This document shows, piece after piece, positions 24,954 to 33,335 of a stretch of DNA of 64,000 nucleotides. Position numbers and translations under genes: made by a program. The notes beneath the pieces are model-generated. The model had not been told where the DNA came from. It saw only the letters and a list, made by a program, of their open reading frames with translations, and did no database searches. Source of the stretch: an uncultured Eubacteriales bacterium (GTDB lineage: Bacteria; Bacillota; Clostridia; Christensenellales; Aristaeellaceae). Position 1 is the stretch's first letter. Each line of letters opens with the position of its first letter. The stretch covers positions 19,660-83,659 of the forward strand of contig URUF01000008.1 of NCBI GenBank assembly GCA_900550955.1. Direction: 5' to 3'.

Positions 24954-25943
24954 TCAGGCGTCCTCAAAGGGCATATTGCTCATAAACGCGCCGGTCAGGT
25001 CCTCCACGTCCACGTGGTCGTAATCGCCGCGCTTGCGCTTGAGCTGGTATTGCAGCTCCTTGGTATGCACATAGGCGCGGGTTTGGCGGTTGGCAGGCAG
25101 CACGCTTAGGTGCATGCCCTTCTGCCCGTCCGGCAACTGCGAAAAGCGCACCTTCACAAACATCAGCCCATGGTGCTGGCAGCGGCTTAAGGCCACGTAC
25201 TTGCCCACCGCCTGGGGGATCAGCTCCGTTTGGCGCTTGGTAGGCTGGCCGCAGGTGGGGCACTTGGGCGCGGATAGGGCCTCGCCCGCCAGGGCCTCCG
25301 CCACGGAGGGCACCATATCCGTAACGCGGAACCGGCTGCGCCGTTCGTTATGGCACAGCTTGCGGGGATGCTCCTCATAGCCCAGCACATCCATGGGCTT
25401 GGGCAAGCGCTGGAACACGCGCGCGGTATAATACGCGTCGTGCATGGCGTTGTGGAAGCTGCGCTCCTCGTCCTCCTCCACCTCCAGGGCCTCCATGGCG
25501 GCCTTGAGGGCGGTCTGCCCGCTCTTGCCCACGGCGGCGGCATACAGGCGCTGGATATCATACATCCTGGGCAAGGGCCTCTCCACGCGGAAAAAATCCA
25601 CATTCTGCTGCAAAACGCTGATATCGTCGCAGCCCCAGGTTAAAAAGGCGCAATCCTCCCCGCACCAGTCCATGAAGCTTTCCATGGCCTCCGGGAAGGC
25701 GGGCGCGTCGCAAAGCGCCTCCTGGGTCAGGCCGGTCATGCGTTTCACACGGGGATGGATGGTCAAATAATGCGTGGGATGCACCGGAATGGACACGGTG
25801 TCCACAATGTTTAACCCCTCGTCCAACTTGGCCGCGCCAAACTGGATCACCTCAAAAAGCAGGCTGTCGCCCACGCGGCGGTAGGCCGCGCTCTGATAGC
25901 TGGTAGGCTGGTTCCACTCCAGGTCTAACACAATGAACTGCAT
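24954..25943 (-). CDS. DEDDh-type 3'-5' exonuclease (KapD/ERI-like)
   Basis: 329 aa from ATG 25943 (GGAAG 8 bp upstream; an in-frame TTG lies 15 bp before). The exonuclease fold covers about residues 1-185: VLDLEWNQ (metal Asp7 and Glu9), FLTWGCDD (about 105-112) and the HNAMHDAYYTA block with the general-base His and last Asp. It degrades RNA or single-stranded nucleic acid from the 3' end. The C-terminal 140 residues include a CPTCGQP element that may be part of a metal site. The stop overlaps the possible longer start of the nucleoside kinase gene. Confidence 0.87.
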   Translation of the reverse strand: MQFIVLDLEWNQPTSYQSAAYRRVGDSLLFEVIQFGAAKLDEGLNIVDTVSIPVHPTHYLTIHPRVKRMTGLTQEALCDAPAFPEAMESFMDWCGEDCAFLTWGCDDISVLQQNVDFFRVERPLPRMYDIQRLYAAAVGKSGQTALKAAMEALEVEEDEERSFHNAMHDAYYTARVFQRLPKPMDVLGYEEHPRKLCHNERRSRFRVTDMVPSVAEALAGEALSAPKCPTCGQPTKRQTELIPQAVGKYVALSRCQHHGLMFVKVRFSQLPDGQKGMHLSVLPANRQTRAYVHTKELQYQLKRKRGDYDHVDVEDLTGAFMSNMPFEDA

Positions 25944-25958
25944 AGCGTTAACTTCCAA

Positions 25959-27197
25959 TCAAAGGGTATTTTCTGCGGCGGCGCGCCCCGCCAGATAGCC
26001 CGTAGAAAAGGCAATGTGCAAATTAAACCCGCCGGTAAGGGCGTCCACATCCAGCAGTTCGCCCGCCACATACAGGCCGCGCGTCAGCCGGCTTTCCATG
26101 GTGGAGGGCGCAATCTCCCTCACGCTCACGCCGCCGCGGGTCACAATGGCCTCGGCCAGCCCCCGCGTGCCGCTTACCGGGATTTCCAGCGCATGGGTTT
26201 TCTCCACCAGGCGCACGCGCTCCTCGCGGCCCAGCGCCCCGGCGGGCTTTTGCGCGTCCAGCCCGCACAGCCGCGCCACCGCGCCGGCCAGCCGCGCCGG
26301 GAACAGCCCGCACAGCAGGTTGCCAAGCTGCTTTTTTGGGGCCCCGGCCACGTCGCGCAGGATGCGCGCGTCCAATTGCTCGCAGGTGAGGCCGGGCTTC
26401 AAATCCAGCGCGAAGGTCACGTCCTCGGGCGCAAGCTCCGTCATATAGGCCGAAGCGCTCAGCGCCAGCGGGCCGCTCACGCCAAAGTGGGTAAAGAGCA
26501 TCTCGCCCAGCTCCGTATAGAGCTTCTTTTTGCCATGGGAAAGGGTTATGCGCACGTTTTTAAGCGACAGGCCCGTCAGCTCCCGCACCCACTGCGCCGG
26601 GCTTTCCAGGCCCACCAGCGAGGGCAGCGCCGGGTACACCGTATGCCCGCAGCCTTCCAGCCACGCCCATCCGTCGCCCGTGGAGCCTGTGGAGGGGTAG
26701 CTCTGCCCGCCCGTGCATACAATCGCCGCGTCGGCCCGCAGGCTTTCGCCGCTTTCCAGGGCAACGCCCGTTAAGCGCCCGCCCTCCACCATAAGCGCCC
26801 TTACACGCGCGCCCAGCATAACCCGCACGCCCAGCCGCCTTAGCTCGCGCTCAAAGGCGCGGGTTACGTCGCTGGCCTTCTGGCTCTTGGGAAAGGCGCG
26901 CTGGCCGCGCTCGACCACCACGGGGCAGCCATGCGCCTCCATCCAGGCAATAAGCCTTTCCGGCGGCAGCGCATCCAACGCGGAATACAAAAAGCGCGGG
27001 TTTTTGACCACGTTCCTGCGAAACGTGTCCGCGTCGCAGGCATTGGTAAGGTTGCAGCGTCCCTTGCCGGTGATGTACAGCTTCTTGCCCAGCTTTTCGT
27101 TGCGTTCCAGCAGCGTAACCTCCGCGCCCGCCTCCGCGGCCGAAACGGCGGCCATCAGCCCTGCGGCCCCGCCGCCAATCACCAGCACCCTACTCAT
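25959..27197 (-). CDS. HI0933/BaiN-type NAD(P)/FAD-dependent flavoprotein
   Basis: 412 aa, full length. An N-terminal FAD-binding fold (VLVIGGGAAGLMAAVSAAE), the family element GRCNLTNACD near residue 50, VCTGGQSYPSTGSTGDG near 165 and a C-terminal GGVSVREI/LDVDALTGGFNLH segment are present. Members include BaiN, which reduces bile-acid intermediates, but most of this widespread family have no proven substrate. Its ATG lies 8 bp inside the end of the RpiR-type regulator gene. The overlapping order suggests one transcript with the regulator and the exonuclease. Confidence 0.88.
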   Translation of the reverse strand: MSRVLVIGGGAAGLMAAVSAAEAGAEVTLLERNEKLGKKLYITGKGRCNLTNACDADTFRRNVVKNPRFLYSALDALPPERLIAWMEAHGCPVVVERGQRAFPKSQKASDVTRAFERELRRLGVRVMLGARVRALMVEGGRLTGVALESGESLRADAAIVCTGGQSYPSTGSTGDGWAWLEGCGHTVYPALPSLVGLESPAQWVRELTGLSLKNVRITLSHGKKKLYTELGEMLFTHFGVSGPLALSASAYMTELAPEDVTFALDLKPGLTCEQLDARILRDVAGAPKKQLGNLLCGLFPARLAGAVARLCGLDAQKPAGALGREERVRLVEKTHALEIPVSGTRGLAEAIVTRGGVSVREIAPSTMESRLTRGLYVAGELLDVDALTGGFNLHIAFSTGYLAGRAAAENTL

Positions 27198-28056
27198 CCT
27201 GCTTGTTGATATAGACGCTGTGCGCGTTCCATATCCCCTCCAGCCGCTTGAAGTGCTCCGCCAGCTCCTCGCGCCGGTTGAGGCCCACGCTCACGATCAG
27301 CGCGTTAATCACCGACAGGGGCGCGGCAAGGCTGTCCACAAAGCTGGCCATATCGGTGCTGGCGCACAGGCATACGTCCGATACGCCGCAAAGCGGCGAC
27401 ATCTCGCCGTCCGTAAAGCCCACCACCTGCGCGCCGTTCTGGCGCGCAAAGCGCATGCACTCCAGCGTGCGCGCGGAATAGCGCGGATAGCTGATGCCCA
27501 CAAGCACGTCCCTTTCGCCAATGCGCGCGATTTCCTCAAACACATCGCCAATGGCGTTGCTCACCAGCGATACGCCGTCAAAAATCTCGTTTAAGTAATG
27601 ATACATGAACTGCGCCAGCGGCGCGGCGGAGCGCAGGCCCATCACATAGATGCGCCTGGCGTTGAGCAAGCGCTGCACCACGTCGTCAAAATCCTTCTGG
27701 GACAGGGCTTCCATGGTTTTGCGGATGTTCTGCGCATCGTTTTTGAGCACCGTGGATAAAACGATGCCCTGGTCGATGCCGGAGGTGATGGCAAAGCGCT
27801 GCTCGCTGGTGAGGCGCTGGCGCACCAGGCTGCGCAGCTTTTCGCGCAGCTCCGGGTAGCCCTTATAGCCCATGGCCATGGCAAAGCGCACCACGGTGCT
27901 TTCGCTCACGCCGCATTGCTGGCCCAGCGCGCCGGCCGTCATAAACACCGCCTTGTCGTAATGCTGGGCAATATATTCGGCAATGCGCCTGTGCCCCTTG
28001 CTCAAAGGCTTTTCGCGCAGGTTCAGCTTGCCGATCAGTTCCTGGGTATCTTGCAC
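27190..28056 (-). CDS. MurR/RpiR-family transcriptional regulator (HTH + SIS)
   Basis: 288 aa from GTG 28056, chosen because AGAAGGAAGG lies 8 bp upstream and the length then fits the family; the in-frame ATG at 28110 lies inside the surE 3' end. An N-terminal HTH_6 domain (SKGHRRIAEYIAQHYD, QQCGVSESTVVRFAMAMG) is followed by a SIS phosphosugar-binding domain (about 115-270, with YVMGLRSAAPLAQF and LVGISYPRYSART). Such regulators respond to phosphosugars such as MurNAc-6-P or GlcN-6-P. No obvious sugar catabolic genes are next to it, so the target is unknown. Confidence 0.88.
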   Translation of the reverse strand: MQDTQELIGKLNLREKPLSKGHRRIAEYIAQHYDKAVFMTAGALGQQCGVSESTVVRFAMAMGYKGYPELREKLRSLVRQRLTSEQRFAITSGIDQGIVLSTVLKNDAQNIRKTMEALSQKDFDDVVQRLLNARRIYVMGLRSAAPLAQFMYHYLNEIFDGVSLVSNAIGDVFEEIARIGERDVLVGISYPRYSARTLECMRFARQNGAQVVGFTDGEMSPLCGVSDVCLCASTDMASFVDSLAAPLSVINALIVSVGLNRREELAEHFKRLEGIWNAHSVYINKQDE

Positions 28057-28085
28057 GGGGTTAGCCTTCCTTCTCTGCAAATGGC

Positions 28086-28844
28086 TCAGCGAATATGCAG
28101 GCCGCTCCAAATGTCCTTTTCCAGCGTAATTGGGTTGCCCATCAGCGTAAGGGTGATATGCCCCTCCTTCAGGCAGTACACATCCGACCCGGGGGTGGGT
28201 TCCTCGGTGCGGGAGCCGCTAAGCAGCCAAAAATAGGTGCCCGCGCGCGGGGATTCGCGCCGCTCGTATCCGTCAATAAAGTTGCCCATATCCAGCGGCG
28301 CATAGACCGGGGCCTTTAGCTCCGCGGGCGGCACGCAGGGGGCGTTGATGTTAAGCACCGTGCACGGCGGCGTTTGCGCCTCCACATACTGCTCGGCCAC
28401 CGCGATTGTATAGCAGGCCAGGTTTTCCAGCATTTCCGGCTCAGCCCTGTGATGAATGGAGGACGCGATGGCCGGCAGATGGTTGAGCGCGCCCTCCATG
28501 GCCGCGCCCACGGTGCCGCTGTAATGCACCGCCATGCCCGCGTTATAGCCGTTGTTGATGCCGGAAAGCACCAGATCCACCGGCTTTTTCACCAGCTGCT
28601 GCAAGCCCACGCGCACGCAGTCCACCGGCGAGCCCGCAATGGAAAACGCCTCGCAGCCGGGGTCGTCCACGGGCCAGGGCTCCACATAAATGGGCTCGGT
28701 CAATGTAAAGCGGTGGCTGGCGGCGCTTTGCTGGGTGCGCGGCGCGCACATGCTCACCTCATGGCCGCGCGCCACGGCGGCCTTCCACAGCGCCATAATG
28801 CCCTTTGCGCCAATTCCGTCGTCATTGACCAAGAAAATGTGCAT
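28086..28844 (-). CDS. surE: 5'/3'-nucleotidase SurE
   Basis: 252 aa, full length. It dephosphorylates nucleoside monophosphates in the cytoplasm using a divalent metal. The metal-binding Asp pair is in LVNDDGIGAKG (about 4-14); Ser in QSAASH and Asn in SGINNGYNAG complete the site; the GTVGAAMEG segment is typical. It starts a run with the RpiR regulator 29 bp downstream. The neighbours punA, deoB and the nucleoside kinase make nucleotide salvage a recurring theme of 15-29 kb. Confidence 0.94.
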   Translation of the reverse strand: MHIFLVNDDGIGAKGIMALWKAAVARGHEVSMCAPRTQQSAASHRFTLTEPIYVEPWPVDDPGCEAFSIAGSPVDCVRVGLQQLVKKPVDLVLSGINNGYNAGMAVHYSGTVGAAMEGALNHLPAIASSIHHRAEPEMLENLACYTIAVAEQYVEAQTPPCTVLNINAPCVPPAELKAPVYAPLDMGNFIDGYERRESPRAGTYFWLLSGSRTEEPTPGSDVYCLKEGHITLTLMGNPITLEKDIWSGLHIR

Positions 28845-28869
28845 AGTCCAACCCCATCCTTCCCGTATT

Positions 28870-29223
28870 TCACCGGCGCAAATCGCCGCTTACCGCGTCC
28901 ACCAGCGTGCGCGCCGCGTTAATGGCCACGGCCACAGCCAGCGCCCACCAGTAGCTTTCAAAGCGCACGCTGTTTTCCACAAGCCCCGCGGCCGTCCATA
29001 CCAGCCATGCGTCCACAACCACGTTCAGAAGGCCCAGCGTGCAAAAGTTGAGCACCGAAAGAATCAGCCGCATCACAGGCCTGAGCACCGTAAAAATAAC
29101 CGCCAGAATCAGCCCCACGATGATTGCATTGGTTTCATCCAGCAGGGCCACGCCATCCATAAACCGGGCGCACAGGGGAACCGCCGCCACCGTCGCGGCA
29201 AAGCGGAGCACGGCTGCCAGCAT
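28870..29223 (-). CDS. Phage-holin-family-4/YvlD-like small membrane protein
   Basis: 117 aa from ATG 29223 (GGGAGG upstream; an earlier in-frame start has none). Four hydrophobic segments with the pattern AIIVGLILAVIFTVLRPVMRLIL and LNFCTLGLLNVVVDAWLVWTAA, given here in parts, match the YvlD superfamily found in many Bacillota. The function is unknown; in B. subtilis yvlD belongs to the envelope-stress operon yvlABCD. A TATAAT box lies on the minus strand at 29273-29268 with no good -35. It precedes surE by 25 bp. Confidence 0.75.
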   Translation of the reverse strand: MLAAVLRFAATVAAVPLCARFMDGVALLDETNAIIVGLILAVIFTVLRPVMRLILSVLNFCTLGLLNVVVDAWLVWTAAGLVENSVRFESYWWALAVAVAINAARTLVDAVSGDLRR

Positions 29224-29405
29224 GGCTTTCCTCCCATCCGCATGGCAAAAAACGCACATGCTTTTTTATTATAACACATTTCCCACAGTTGTGCATGCCC
29301 ATACGCCTCCGGGGGCACCCTAAGCCGAACCCTTGCCGCCGCCAGGCATAGGATGAGCACGGGCGGCCCTTTCGCCCAACGCCCGCAAGGGAGGAGCAAT
29401 TTGGC

Positions 29406-29687
29406 ATGAAAAGCAAGTTCTTTACCGATACACAGGGCCTGGAGAGCGCCTTTGAAAGCTGCGCGCCCGACAAGGTAAGCGTCTGCCTGCGGTTAAGCCG
29501 GCACGCCTACGACGCGGCGCTCCAGGAATCCGCCCGGCTGGGCCTTACCAGCGGCGAATACATCGAATCGCTGATCCTGGCCCGGCAAAGCCGCTCCCAG
29601 CGGCCCCTTACCTGCGCCGGTACAAAAGCGCCGTTGTGCACAAATATCCCGCCGCAGCGCCCTCAACCAGCACCACCTGCCCGTTGA
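29406..29687 (+). CDS. Small RHH-like protein of unknown function
   Basis: 93 aa from ATG 29406 with GGGAGGAG 9 bp upstream. Residues about 23-60 read strand (VSVCLRLS), helix (RHAYDAALQESARLGL), turn (TSG), helix (EYIESLILARQS), the order of ribbon-helix-helix DNA-binding proteins. It parallels the gene at 7963-8244. The C-terminal 30 residues are Pro/Arg-rich. The last 80 bases overlap the end of the convergent membrane-protein gene, so either this C-terminus or the overlap is unusual. No promoter is clear. Confidence 0.5.
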   Translation: MKSKFFTDTQGLESAFESCAPDKVSVCLRLSRHAYDAALQESARLGLTSGEYIESLILARQSRSQRPLTCAGTKAPLCTNIPPQRPQPAPPAR

Positions 29688-29991
29688 TGGATAAAACGGC
29701 CCTAAGCAGCGGCACATGCACCGCCCCCACGGTTTCCAGGTACTGATACGCAAGCGCAAGCGCAAGCAGCGCCGCGCCCAGCAGCAGCCACGCGGCCAGG
29801 CCGTTGGTATGCGCCTGTATGCCCGCCAGCGGCAGCGTAAGCGCCAGCGCCGCGCCCAGCAGCAGCCCCTTGATGGCGAACGCCATAAAGCTGCCCGCGC
29901 CCAGCCAGCCGTCCAGCCAGCGAAACGCCGCGCAGGTTACCACGCACAAAAGCAGCGGGCACAGCGCCGCCACCAGCTTGCGAAGCAGCAT
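29608..29991 (-). CDS. Small multi-pass membrane protein, unknown family
   Basis: 127 aa with four predicted membrane segments: LVAALCPLLLCVVTCAAF, a central FAIKGLLLGAALALTLPLA, LAAWLLLGAALLALALAY and a weaker VLVEGAAAGYLCTTALL. ATG 29991 follows GGAGGAAGG, so it is likely translated. I do not recognise it. It lies downstream of trmD, where many Bacillota have rplS, and is separated from trmD by a 117-bp gap holding a repeat. Its 3' end overlaps the convergent small gene by 80 bases. Confidence 0.6.
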   Translation of the reverse strand: MLLRKLVAALCPLLLCVVTCAAFRWLDGWLGAGSFMAFAIKGLLLGAALALTLPLAGIQAHTNGLAAWLLLGAALLALALAYQYLETVGAVHVPLLRAVLSINGQVVLVEGAAAGYLCTTALLYRRR

Positions 29992-30068
29992 AAGCCTTCC
30001 TCCTTCACGCCGCGGGAAAGCCCGACCGCAGCGTTCTTTCCCGCCCGGCCGGCAAAGCCAGCCGGTAC

Positions 30069-30104
30069 GATTGTTGTTCGCAGGGGCTTTGCCCCTCCGA
30101 ACCG
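30069..30104. repeat. Partial copy D of the composite repeat (hairpin block)
   Basis: Read on the minus strand, GGTTCGGAGGGGC-AAA-GCCCC then GCGAACAACAATC matches the hairpin block of copy A (GGTTCGG at 9704-9710, CGAACAACAATC at 9726-9737). Only this block is present. It sits just downstream of trmD. Confidence 0.6.
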
Positions 30105-30108
30105 CCCT

Positions 30109-30849
30109 TTAGGGCCTTTCCACAGCTTCCGCGCGCCGGAGGATACCGGTGCGCTCTTTTTCCGTCATATCCGCGGCCTCAAACAAATCAGGCCGCATGC
30201 GCAGCGTGCACAAAAGCGCCTGCTCCCTGCGCCAGGCGCGTATCTTGGCGTGGTCGCCGTTTAAAAGCACCTCGGGCACCTCCAGGCCCTCGTACACGCG
30301 GGGCCGGGTATACTGGGGGTATTCCAGCAGCCCGGCGGAAAAGCTCTCCTCCTCGGTGCTTTCATCGCTGCCAAGCACGCCGGGCACATAGCGGGCCACC
30401 GCGTCGGTAAGCGCCATGGCGGCCAGCTCGCCCCCGGTGAGCACAAAATCCCCCAGTGAGATTTCCTCGTCCACCACCAGGTCGATGGCGCGCTGGTCCA
30501 CTCCCTCGTAATGGCCGCACAGCAAAACAAGCCCCTCATGCCGCGCCAGCTCTACCACCTTTTTTTGGGTAAGCGGCTTGCCGCGCGGGCTTAAGTAAAT
30601 GCACGGCCCCCCAAAGCCCTGGCTGCGCACGTCGCGCACCGCGTCCACGATGGGCTGGGCCATCATTACCATGCCCGCCCCGCCGCCAAAGGGATAGTCG
30701 TCGGTATTCTTATGCTTTTTCTCGCTGTATGGGCGTATATCCACGGGCCTCACATCCAAAAGCCCGTCCTGGCGCGCCCGGCCTATGATGCTGGCGTTCA
30801 GGAAGCCTTCAAACATCTCCGGGAACAGGCTAAGAATTGCGATCTTCAT
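30109..30849 (-). CDS. trmD: tRNA (guanine-37-N1)-methyltransferase
   Basis: 246 aa, normal length, SPOUT fold. It methylates G37 next to the anticodon to prevent frameshifting. Visible are the N-terminal LSLFPEMFEGFL, DDYPFGGGAGMVM (about 50-62), the knot segment LLCGHYEGVDQRAID and the ISLGDFVLTGGELAAM loop that binds SAM. The start overlaps the rimM 3' end by 20 bp, giving tight coupling. The usual next gene, rplS, is missing here. Confidence 0.97.
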   Translation of the reverse strand: MKIAILSLFPEMFEGFLNASIIGRARQDGLLDVRPVDIRPYSEKKHKNTDDYPFGGGAGMVMMAQPIVDAVRDVRSQGFGGPCIYLSPRGKPLTQKKVVELARHEGLVLLCGHYEGVDQRAIDLVVDEEISLGDFVLTGGELAAMALTDAVARYVPGVLGSDESTEEESFSAGLLEYPQYTRPRVYEGLEVPEVLLNGDHAKIRAWRREQALLCTLRMRPDLFEAADMTEKERTGILRRAEAVERP

Positions 30850-31363
30850 ACAGCCCGACCTCTTTTAGCCGTTCCTCGTCCAGAACGATTTTGCCGTTTT
30901 CCGCATCCAGGGTCAACAGCACGGTTTTCAGCGCCGGGGTCATCAGCGTGCCCCGCGGCGTGTCAAACACAAACACATCCACCCCGCCCGGCGTAAGCAC
31001 CTCCCTGAGCGTGCCAATCTCCGCGCCCTTGGTGTCGTAAGCCTTCGCCCCCAGGATATCGGCAATGTACACTTCGTCCGGGGCCAGGGCGCGCGCATGG
31101 GCGCGGTCTACCCACAGCTTTACATTGCGCAGCCGCTCGGCGGCGTTGCGGTCGTCCACGCCCTCCAGGGTCAGGTACACATCGTCCTTGCTCACGCGCG
31201 CGCCAGTTACGCGGATAGGCGTGTAAGCGCCCTTTTCCTCGCGGTAGACGGTTTCCAAATCCAAAAAGCGCTCCGGGCCGTCCGTGTAGTGCTTCAGCTT
31301 CACTTCGCCGCGAATGCCCTGCGGGCGCACAACCTCGCCCAGGAGCAAATACTCATGCTTCAT
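30830..31363 (-). CDS. rimM: 16S rRNA processing / 30S maturation factor RimM
   Basis: 177 aa from ATG 31363 (MKHEYLLLGEVVRPQGIRGEV) with GGGAGAAACGG upstream. The longer frame to 31429 would run through the intergenic region. The N-terminal RimM beta-barrel begins LLLGEVVRPQGIRGEVKLK; the C-terminal PRC-barrel (about 95-175) includes DEVYIADILGAKAYD and GGVDVFVF. It binds ribosomal protein S19 during 30S head assembly. Position between the KH protein and trmD matches the conserved cluster. Confidence 0.95.
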   Translation of the reverse strand: MKHEYLLLGEVVRPQGIRGEVKLKHYTDGPERFLDLETVYREEKGAYTPIRVTGARVSKDDVYLTLEGVDDRNAAERLRNVKLWVDRAHARALAPDEVYIADILGAKAYDTKGAEIGTLREVLTPGGVDVFVFDTPRGTLMTPALKTVLLTLDAENGKIVLDEERLKEVGLYEDRNS

Positions 31364-31441
31364 ACCGTTTCTCCCTGCGTGTACAAAGATTGGGCGCAGC
31401 CGGGCCAGTATCTGTCCCGGTGCGCCCAACAGGTTGTAGGG

Positions 31442-31669
31442 TTACTGAATCTCCACAAATACGGGCTTTTGATTCTTGGCGGTGGCGGCGCGCACCACGG
31501 CGCGAATCGCCTTGGCGATACGCCCCTGCTTGCCGATCACCTTGCCCATATCCTCGGGCGCGACATGCAGCTCCAGGATGGTGGCTTCCGGCCCCACAGT
31601 TTCCGTAACGGTCACGGCGTCCTTATTGTCCACCAGCGACCGGGCCACGTATTCTACCAGTTCCTTCAT
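31442..31669 (-). CDS. khpA: KH-domain RNA-binding protein KhpA (YlqC)
   Basis: 75 aa, a single KH domain. The RNA-binding GKQG loop sits in EDMGKVIGKQGRIAKAIRAV (about residues 37-56). In Gram-positive bacteria it pairs with KhpB/Jag to bind RNA and influence cell division. It lies 5 bp downstream of rpsP and upstream of rimM, the normal order. ATG 31669. Confidence 0.93.
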   Translation of the reverse strand: MKELVEYVARSLVDNKDAVTVTETVGPEATILELHVAPEDMGKVIGKQGRIAKAIRAVVRAATAKNQKPVFVEIQ

Positions 31670-31674
31670 ACGGC

Positions 31675-31923
31675 TTAGCCCTCGATAACGCCGCTCTTTT
31701 TCAGCAATGTGCGGGCGGTGTCGGTAGGCTGGGCGCCGTTCTTGAGCCAGGTTTTGGCGCTTTCCACATCAATCTTGATGGTGGCGGGCTCAGTCATGGG
31801 GTCGTAGTAACCAATCTCCTCGATGAAGCGGCCGTCGCGGGGGCTGCGCTCGTCGGCCACAACCACGCGGTAGAACGGCTTCTTCTTCATGCCCATCCTC
31901 TTTAGACGAATTTTAACAGCCAT
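31675..31923 (-). CDS. rpsP: 30S ribosomal protein S16
   Basis: 82 aa. MAVKIRLKRMGMKKKPFYRVVV and the DGRFIEEIGYYDP block (parts quoted) are hallmarks of S16. ATG 31923 has AGGAGG 8 bp upstream; the ATG 6 bp earlier is too close to that site. It lies 92 bp downstream of ffh with no terminator visible, so it probably shares the ylxM-ffh transcript. Confidence 0.96.
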   Translation of the reverse strand: MAVKIRLKRMGMKKKPFYRVVVADERSPRDGRFIEEIGYYDPMTEPATIKIDVESAKTWLKNGAQPTDTARTLLKKSGVIEG

Positions 31924-32015
31924 TGTCATTTCCTCCTATGCTCTTCTGAAATGTGCTTTTATCTGAAAAAACCACGCAAGGGTGATTTTTGTCAGGTTTG
32001 GAAAACGGCGGGCCC

Positions 32016-33335
32016 TTAGAAGGGCATCCGCATGCGGCCGTGCTTGCCCTTGCGGCCCATCATCTGCTTCATCATGCCCTTGGCCTGCTCAAACTGGCGA
32101 ATCAGGGCGTTAACGTCCTGCACGGTGGTGCCGCTGCCCGCCGCGATGCGCTTGCGGCGGCTGGCGTTAAGAATGCCGGGGTTGCGCCGCTCGCGCGGCG
32201 TCATGCTGCGGATGATGGCCTCGGGCTTTTTCATGGCGCTGTCGTCAATTTCCACGTCCTGAAGCTTGTTGCCAACGCCGGGCAGCATGCTTAGCATGCT
32301 TTGCAGGCCGCCCATTTTTTTCATCTGCTGCATTTGGCTTAGGAAGTCTTCAAGCGTAAGCTCGTGCGCGCCTTTTTTCACAAGCTTCTCGGCTTCTTCC
32401 CCGTCAAAGGCCTCCTGGGCCTTTTCAATCAGGGTCATCATATCGCCCATGCCCAGGATGCGGCTGGCCATGCGATCCGGGTGGAAGGGCTCGATATCGC
32501 TGAGCTTTTCGCCCGTGCCGGAGAACTTGATGGGCTTGCCCACCACCGCCTTGATGGAAAGCGCCGCGCCGCCGCGCGTATCGCCGTCCAGCTTGGTCAA
32601 AATCACGCCGTCGATGCCCAGCTCGCTATCAAAGGTCTTAGCCACGTTCACCGCGTCCTGGCCGGTCATAGCGTCCACCACGAACAGGATTTCCTGCGGC
32701 TTTACCGCGGCCTTTATGCGCCTGAGCTCCTCCATCAATTCGGTATCAATGTGCAGGCGGCCGGCCGTATCGATAATCAGCACGTCGCGGCCATAGCTGC
32801 GCGCATGCTCGATGGCTTCCAGCGCCGTTTTCACCGGGTCCTGCGTGCCGTGCTCGTACACCGGCACGTTCACCTGCTGGCCAACCACCTGTAATTGCTT
32901 AATGGCGGCGGGACGGTAAATATCGCACGCGGCCAGCAGCGGCTTCTTGCCCGTTTTTTGCAAATAATTGGCTAGCTTGCCTGCCATGGTGGTTTTGCCC
33001 GCGCCCTGCAAGCCGCACAGCATGTAAATTGTGGGCACGCTGGACGACCAGGTGAGCCTGGCGTTCTGGGTGCCCATCAGGGCGGTCATTTCCTCGTTGA
33101 CGATTTTGATGACCTGCTGGGCGGGCGACAGGCTGTCCAGCACCTGCTGGCCCACGCAGCGCTCGGTGACCTTTTTGCAAAAGTCCTTAACCACCAGGTA
33201 GTTGACGTCCGCCTCCAAAAGCGCCATGCGCACCTCGCGCATGCCCTCCCTTACGGCCTGCTCGCTTAGCTTGCCGCGCGACGTCAGCTTGGAGAGCGCC
33301 GTGGACAGCTTTTGGCTCAGCCCCTCAAAGGCCAT
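32016..33335 (-). CDS. ffh: Signal recognition particle GTPase Ffh (SRP54)
   Basis: 439 aa. The N domain (1-90) is followed by the G domain with GLQGAGKTT (108-116), DTAGR, TKLDGDTRGGAAL and GTGEKLSDIEPFHPD, then a Met-rich M domain (about 300-439: QMQQMKKMGGLQSMLSMLPG, part quoted) that binds SRP RNA and signal sequences. It targets nascent membrane proteins to FtsY. ATG 33335 with GGAGGAG 7 bp upstream; the start lies inside the end of ylxM (11-bp overlap). Confidence 0.97.
   Translation of the reverse strand: MAFEGLSQKLSTALSKLTSRGKLSEQAVREGMREVRMALLEADVNYLVVKDFCKKVTERCVGQQVLDSLSPAQQVIKIVNEEMTALMGTQNARLTWSSSVPTIYMLCGLQGAGKTTMAGKLANYLQKTGKKPLLAACDIYRPAAIKQLQVVGQQVNVPVYEHGTQDPVKTALEAIEHARSYGRDVLIIDTAGRLHIDTELMEELRRIKAAVKPQEILFVVDAMTGQDAVNVAKTFDSELGIDGVILTKLDGDTRGGAALSIKAVVGKPIKFSGTGEKLSDIEPFHPDRMASRILGMGDMMTLIEKAQEAFDGEEAEKLVKKGAHELTLEDFLSQMQQMKKMGGLQSMLSMLPGVGNKLQDVEIDDSAMKKPEAIIRSMTPRERRNPGILNASRRKRIAAGSGTTVQDVNALIRQFEQAKGMMKQMMGRKGKHGRMRMPF

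Noticed and set aside
28870..29223. Prophage holin
   Set aside because: No other phage genes nearby; the sequence fits the chromosomal YvlD family.
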